DNA from: Candidatus Iainarchaeum sp.
Lineage (GTDB): Archaea > Iainarchaeota > Iainarchaeia > Iainarchaeales > GW2011-AR10
NCBI GenBank assembly: GCA_016186855.1
Contig: JACPKT010000075.1
Span: 1-8,845, forward strand
Length of the DNA: 8,845 nt
Direction: 5' to 3'
A program made the translations under genes and the position numbers. The notes below the pieces were generated by a model. That model searched no databases and was not told the origin of the DNA. It was given only the letters and a program-made list of their open reading frames with translations. Positions 5,623 through 8,845 of the stretch are shown piece by piece (position 1 is the stretch's first letter; each line of letters opens with the position of its first letter).

Positions 5623-6600
5623 ATGAAAAATTTTTGGGAAGAAAAAAAGGTTTTTATAACAGGTGCAGACGGTTTTATTGGCAGTTGGGTTGCAAAAGAA
5701 CTCGTTGAGAAAAAAGCAAAAGTAGTCGCATTGGTAAGAGATTTAAAACCAGGCCTTGGATTTGACCTGCATGGCCTGCGTGATAGAATAACAATTGTGA
5801 ACGGAGATTTGGCAGACTTAAAGGTACTGCAACGAGCACTAAACGAATACGAGATTGACTCCGTTTTTCACATTGCAGCACAGGCAATCGTTGGAATTGC
5901 AAACAAAAGCCCTCTTTCAACTTTTGAATCAAACATCAAAGGCACATGGAACATTCTTGAAGCTTGCAGGTTAAACGATTCAATTCAAAGAATTGTCGTT
6001 GCAAGCTCTGACAAAGCTTATGGAGCGCAAAAACAATTGCCTTACACAGAAGAAAGTCCATTGTTAGGAATTTACCCATATGATGCATCAAAGGCTTGTG
6101 CTGACATCTTGGCGCGCTCATATTTTGCCACATACGGACTTCCGGTTGCAGTTACAAGGAATGCGAACACTTTTGGCGGGGGGGACATGAATTTTTCAAG
6201 GATAATTCCTGATGCTATCAAATGCCTGATTGATGGAAAAAAATTTGCCATCAGAAGCGACGGAACGCCTGAACGCGATTATATGTATGTGAAAGATGCT
6301 TCGAATGCCTATCTTGCTTTGGGAAAAGCGCTTGACAGAAAAGAATTGCACGGAGAAGCATTCAATTTCGGCACAGAAAGGCCCGTTAGTGTTGTTGAAT
6401 TATTCAAAAAAATTTCTTCGCTAATGGGAAAACCAAATGAACAGCCAGAAATTTTAGGACAGGCAAGGAACGAAATCGACACACAATACTTGTCAATCTC
6501 CAAAGCAAAAAAACTGCTTGGCTGGCAGCCAAAATATTCACTGGAAAAAGGATTAATGGAAACAATAGAATGGTACAGAAAGTTCTTCAAAAGCAAATAG
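5623..6600 (+). CDS. rfbG: CDP-glucose 4,6-dehydratase-like SDR enzyme (RfbG type)
   Basis: A 325-residue extended short-chain dehydrogenase/reductase. It opens with NFWEEKKVFITGADGFIGSW, whose FW..K.VFITG start is typical of RfbG; the glycine motif is G14/G17/G20. Further features are HIAAQAIV (83-90), the active-site SSDKAYG with S129-D130-K131 (the D-K pair replaces the D-E of RmlB, as in CDP-glucose dehydratases), YxxxK at Y153/K157 (YDASKACAD), NANTFGGGDMNFSRIIPD, and RSDGTPERDYMYVKD. The family converts CDP-glucose to CDP-4-keto-6-deoxyglucose, the branch point to several dideoxy- and deoxysugars. Position 4 bases after the cytidylyltransferase strongly supports the pairing. It is somewhat shorter than classical RfbG (about 355). 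A GDP-mannose-type dehydratase or another NAD-dependent epimerase/dehydratase is the alternative. No downstream RfbH or reductase for CDP-sugars is seen in the window. Confidence 0.75.
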   Translation: MKNFWEEKKVFITGADGFIGSWVAKELVEKKAKVVALVRDLKPGLGFDLHGLRDRITIVNGDLADLKVLQRALNEYEIDSVFHIAAQAIVGIANKSPLSTFESNIKGTWNILEACRLNDSIQRIVVASSDKAYGAQKQLPYTEESPLLGIYPYDASKACADILARSYFATYGLPVAVTRNANTFGGGDMNFSRIIPDAIKCLIDGKKFAIRSDGTPERDYMYVKDASNAYLALGKALDRKELHGEAFNFGTERPVSVVELFKKISSLMGKPNEQPEILGQARNEIDTQYLSISKAKKLLGWQPKYSLEKGLMETIEWYRKFFKSK

Positions 6601-6643
6601 TTTCTACATTTGAACCAAAAAATAACATAAAAGAGCTTACAAT

Positions 6644-6657
6644 TAGTTTTTGAACTA
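6644..6657 (+). repeat. Small inverted repeat, possible weak terminator
   Basis: TAGTT-TTTG-AACTA forms a 5-bp stem with a 4-base loop, 44 bases after the rfbG stop, followed by a T-rich stretch. It is too AT-rich to be a convincing hairpin terminator, but the T-rich run could assist archaeal termination. Confidence 0.2.
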
Positions 6658-6670
6658 TTTATTTAAATAG
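6655..6670. repeat. Perfect 7-bp inverted repeat overlapping the TATA region
   Basis: CTATTTA-TT-TAAATAG has perfect 7-base arms around a 2-base centre. It overlaps the TATA-like box of the next gene and shares three bases with the preceding inverted repeat. It may be an operator for a dimeric regulator, or a by-product of very AT-rich DNA. Confidence 0.3.
6660..6669 (+). promoter_or_regulatory. Putative TATA box of the B12-type radical SAM gene
   Basis: TATTTAAATA is a good archaeal TATA-box match. Centred about 33 bases before the ATG at 6698, it predicts a transcript start near 6690 and an 8-base leader. The 97-base gap after rfbG is the longest within the plus-strand genes, so this gene probably has its own promoter. 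Confidence 0.5.
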
Positions 6671-6697
6671 GTTTTAATACAATTTAAGTGGATTTAA

Positions 6698-8212
6698 ATG
6701 AAAATTTTGATGCTTAACCCGCCTTTTTTAAACAAGTTTTCAAGGACAAGCAGATCTCCTGCAATTTCAAAAGGAGGATGCGTTTATTACCCTATTTGGA
6801 TGGGTTATGCAACCGGGATTTTGGAGCAGGAGGGCCATGATGTAAAGCTAGTTGATGCAACCGCTGCTTCACTGACACACGAGCAGGCATACAAAATTGC
6901 CGAGGACTTTTCCCCAGAACTGATGGTTATTGATTCAGTAACTGCATCTTTTCACAACGATGTTTTTGTTGCAGGAAAACTAAAAGACATGTTTCCTGAA
7001 TCGTTTGTAATGATGGTCGGGGACATGGTTACCGCAATCCCAAACGAGGCAATGCAGGCAAGTGAAAAAATTGACGCGCTTGCACGCGGTGAATACGATT
7101 TTACTGTCAGGGATGTTGCAATGGAATTAAAGCAAAAAAAAGACATGTCAAAAGTGCTTGGCCTGACTTTTCGCGACAAAAACAATGGCGGAAAAATTGT
7201 TTCAAACCCTGACAGAGAACCGATAAGTGGAGAAGAACTAGACAAGTTTCCTTTTGTCAGCGAGGTATACTCGAGACACTTGAATATTGAAGATTATTTT
7301 TACCCAAGTGTTTTGTATCCTGAAGTGACAATAATTACAGGAAGAGGGTGCTATTACAGATGTACTTTTTGCAAGTGGCCTCAGCTGCTTACCTACCACT
7401 CGTACCGTGCAAGAAGCGTGAAAAACCTTGTTGACGAATTTGAATGGATTCGCGACAACCTGCCCCAGGTAAAAGACATCATGATTGAGGACGACACGCT
7501 TACTCAAGACGGAAAAAGAACAATGGAGCTATGCCAAGAAATCAAAAACAGGGGCCTAAAAACAACGTGGACCTGCAATGCAAGAGCGGATTTAGACTAT
7601 GAACTGATGAGAAATATGAAAGAGGCAGGTTGCAGGCTAATGTGCGTTGGCTTTGAATCAGCAGACCAGCAAATTTTAAACAACATCCGCAAAGGTACAA
7701 ACATCGAAAAAATAAAGCAGTTCATGAATGATTCAAAACGTGCAAGAATTTTAGTGCACGGGTGCTTTATGATGGGAAACAACGGTGAAACAAAAGAAAC
7801 TGTCAGAAAAACAACCGAGTTTGCAAAAGAGCTTGACCCTGACACTGCACAGTTTTTTCCGGTAATGGTTTATCCCGGAACAGAAGCCTATAGGTGGGCG
7901 GAAGAGAACGGTTTCCTTACAACAAAGAACTGGAATGAATGGCTCAAGCCGGACGGCACGCACAACACGATTGTTTCGACAGACAAGATGACAGCACAGG
8001 AACTTGTTGATGCATGTGACAGGGCAAGGATTGAGTTCTACCTGCGCCCAAAATTCATGGCAAGGAAATTAAAGCAGATAATTGTCAACCCAAAAGACAT
8101 TCCACGCACAGCTATTTCAACTATGGTGTTTGCAAAATATTTAAAGCAGCACATCCAGAAATCTTATTTTGGAAGCACTTCCAAGACCCTAAAAAGCCTC
8201 AATTCTTCCTGA
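6698..8212 (+). CDS. B12-binding-domain-type radical SAM protein, substrate unknown
   Basis: A 504-residue protein. Residues 1 to about 150 form a Rossmann-like cobalamin-binding-type domain (MKILMLNPPF, YPIWMGYATGILEQEGHDVKLVDA, then VMMVGDMVTAIP and ALARGEYDFTV), laid out as in class B radical SAM enzymes. The DxHxxG cobalamin ligand motif is not seen, as in many relatives, so B12 use is uncertain. The 4Fe-4S motif is TGRGCYYRCTFC with C218, C222, C225, followed by YRARSVKNLVDEFE, IEDDTLTQD, TTWTCNARADLD and GCRLMCVGFESAD, all typical of this superfamily. The C-terminus (DPDTAQFFPVMVYPGTEAYRWAEENG onward) includes a helical, basic tail. The family includes methyltransferases and ring- or lipid-modifying enzymes. 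Location beside a deoxysugar operon suggests sugar or carrier-lipid modification, which is an inference. The start ATG has an imperfect AAGTGGAT site 4 bases upstream. It overlaps the opposing methyltransferase by 14 bases. Confidence 0.88.
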   Translation: MKILMLNPPFLNKFSRTSRSPAISKGGCVYYPIWMGYATGILEQEGHDVKLVDATAASLTHEQAYKIAEDFSPELMVIDSVTASFHNDVFVAGKLKDMFPESFVMMVGDMVTAIPNEAMQASEKIDALARGEYDFTVRDVAMELKQKKDMSKVLGLTFRDKNNGGKIVSNPDREPISGEELDKFPFVSEVYSRHLNIEDYFYPSVLYPEVTIITGRGCYYRCTFCKWPQLLTYHSYRARSVKNLVDEFEWIRDNLPQVKDIMIEDDTLTQDGKRTMELCQEIKNRGLKTTWTCNARADLDYELMRNMKEAGCRLMCVGFESADQQILNNIRKGTNIEKIKQFMNDSKRARILVHGCFMMGNNGETKETVRKTTEFAKELDPDTAQFFPVMVYPGTEAYRWAEENGFLTTKNWNEWLKPDGTHNTIVSTDKMTAQELVDACDRARIEFYLRPKFMARKLKQIIVNPKDIPRTAISTMVFAKYLKQHIQKSYFGSTSKTLKSLNSS

Positions 8213-8717
8213 GGAAAAAAATGTTTTTGTTGTAGGCGTCAAGCAGCAACAGCTTGTTGAACAAAATTTTTAAGGGGTTTTTGAAAAAATGAAATGGGAC
8301 AACTTCCATTTCAAACCCATAATTGTCCGCATACCACTTCAGTGTCATCACAGTGTATGGGCGAATGTGGGTTGGCTCGTCCCAGAACAAAGAAACCTGA
8401 TATAAGTTATTAATGTTTGGAGTAGAAATCACAAAGTAGCCCCCTACTTTGAGGTTTTTTGACACATAAGAAAAATATTTTTCAACAAGTGGCACAGTTA
8501 AATGCTCTATAACATCACACATAAAGACATAATCAAATTTTTTGTTGGGCCACGCATCTCCTTTTTCTATTCCAAAACAACTGATAGTTTGGTTTTTTTC
8601 TTTTATTTTTCTTAAAAGATACTCTTCGCCATATCCTATATCAAGGACATTTGTTGCAGAAGAGAAATCCAATTTTTTAATCAAAAAATCGTGTAAATCA
8701 CGATTATAGCTGTTCAT
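8199..8717 (-). CDS. Class I SAM-dependent methyltransferase
   Basis: A 172-residue protein from ATG 8717-8715, read leftward. The SAM-binding motif I is VLDIGYGEEYLL (24-35); the usual GCGEG is changed to GYGEE, keeping the first two glycines. FDYVFMCDVIEHL (61-73) and VGGYFVISTPNINNLY (91-106) match motifs II and III of the Methyltransf_23-type family. DEPTHIRPYT (113-122) is a segment often seen in methyltransferases from glycan and lipid clusters. The protein is short: family members commonly have 200 or more residues with a longer N-terminus. In-frame codons do continue upstream, interrupted by a TAG directly before this ATG (see the leader at 8718-8759). AAGGGG at 8727-8732, 9 bases upstream, could serve as ribosome binding site. 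A function in methylating a sugar or lipid is inferred from context only. Confidence 0.82.
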   Translation of the reverse strand: MNSYNRDLHDFLIKKLDFSSATNVLDIGYGEEYLLRKIKEKNQTISCFGIEKGDAWPNKKFDYVFMCDVIEHLTVPLVEKYFSYVSKNLKVGGYFVISTPNINNLYQVSLFWDEPTHIRPYTVMTLKWYADNYGFEMEVVPFHFFKNPLKILFNKLLLLDAYNKNIFFLRKN

Positions 8718-8759
8718 CTATGAAAACCCCTTATTAATGTAATGTTTTTTTTCAATCAT
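8718..8759 (-). other. 13-codon leader ORF in frame with the methyltransferase, ending in TAG next to its ATG
   Basis: On the minus strand ATG 8759-8757 opens MIEKKHYINKGFS and stops at TAG 8720-8718. The methyltransferase ATG follows as the very next codon in the same frame. The leader ATG has a better ribosome binding site than most genes here: AAGGAG at 8769-8774, 9 bases away. The peptide resembles the first residues of methyltransferases of this kind (charged, then an aromatic xY..GFS-like stretch), so the true protein may have started here before an amber mutation. A regulatory leader peptide with termination-reinitiation is the alternative. Confidence 0.4.
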
Positions 8760-8768
8760 TTATTTTTT

Positions 8769-8774
8769 CTCCTT
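8769..8774 (-). promoter_or_regulatory. Strong Shine-Dalgarno sequence before the methyltransferase leader
   Basis: AAGGAG on the minus strand is spaced 9 bases from ATG 8759. It points to translation beginning upstream of the annotated methyltransferase ATG. Confidence 0.5.
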
Positions 8775-8845
8775 GCTCGTTTAACGACAGTCATCTATTC
8801 GTGCGTTTTCCGTTACTGAAGGGATAGAGGCACATTGTGTTTGGT
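8775..8845. other. Right edge, no gene assigned
   Basis: This stretch is richer in G and C than the leader region beside it. On the minus strand two frames are open from the window edge, one to a TGA at 8791-8793 and one to a TAA at 8781-8783. Either could be the last 17-20 codons of an upstream co-directional gene, but neither fragment is recognisable. I see no tRNA or repeat here. Confidence 0.25.

Noticed and set aside
8206..8216. TTCCT-G-AGGAA palindrome at the convergent gene ends as a bidirectional terminator
   Set aside because: The single-base loop cannot form a hairpin, and the bases lie in coding sequence of both genes.
1..8845. CRISPR array, tRNA/rRNA gene, insertion sequence or transposase
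   Set aside because: I found no regularly spaced repeats, cloverleaf or rRNA-like stretches, terminal inverted repeats or transposase motifs. The only mobile-gene signal is the small ORF at 2911-3264.

Overview
The window reads as an archaeal chromosome fragment dedicated to surface-glycan (nucleotide-sugar and glycosyl transfer) biosynthesis. The archaeal call is an inference. It rests on TATA-like boxes about 26-32 bases before several starts, short or absent leaders, GGTGA/AGGAGG-type ribosome binding sites, and a low-GC coding style rich in A and T runs. The gene set and the homing-endonuclease-like fragment would suit a small DPANN-type lineage, but no phylogenetic marker is present to settle this.

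Layout: two genes on the minus strand occupy 1-1772. They are a left-truncated dTDP-4-dehydrorhamnose reductase (rmlD-like) and, upstream of it, a radical SAM/SPASM protein. A divergent promoter region (1773-1924) separates them from a tight plus-strand operon at 1925-6600. Its order is rmlB, a small very AT-rich ORF that looks like the two ends of an HTH/LAGLIDADG homing endonuclease joined together, rmlA, a family 2 glycosyltransferase with a C-terminal membrane helix, an rfbF-like sugar-1-phosphate cytidylyltransferase, and an rfbG-like 4,6-dehydratase. After a 97-base AT-rich gap with a TATA-like box and two small inverted repeats comes a second radical SAM protein (B12-binding type, 6698-8212). 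It ends tail-to-tail, with a 14-base overlap, against a minus-strand SAM-dependent methyltransferase (8199-8717).

Working together: RmlA and RmlB would make dTDP-4-keto-6-deoxyglucose, and RmlD would perform a later reduction to a rhamnose-type sugar; no RmlC epimerase is visible. The RfbF/RfbG pair would run a parallel CDP-glucose to CDP-4-keto-6-deoxyglucose branch. The glycosyltransferase would move one of these sugars at the membrane. The radical SAM enzymes and the methyltransferase are candidates for modifying the sugars, lipid carrier or glycan, with unknown substrates.

The most unusual points are as follows. rmlA has no ATG/GTG/TTG at its conserved N-terminus and appears to start at ATT, behind a near-complete Shine-Dalgarno sequence lying inside the preceding ORF. 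That preceding ORF is a homing-endonuclease-like remnant at about 24% GC, wedged between rmlB (about 37%) and rmlA (about 45%). The methyltransferase ATG is immediately preceded, in frame, by a TAG that closes a 13-codon leader with its own strong ribosome binding site.
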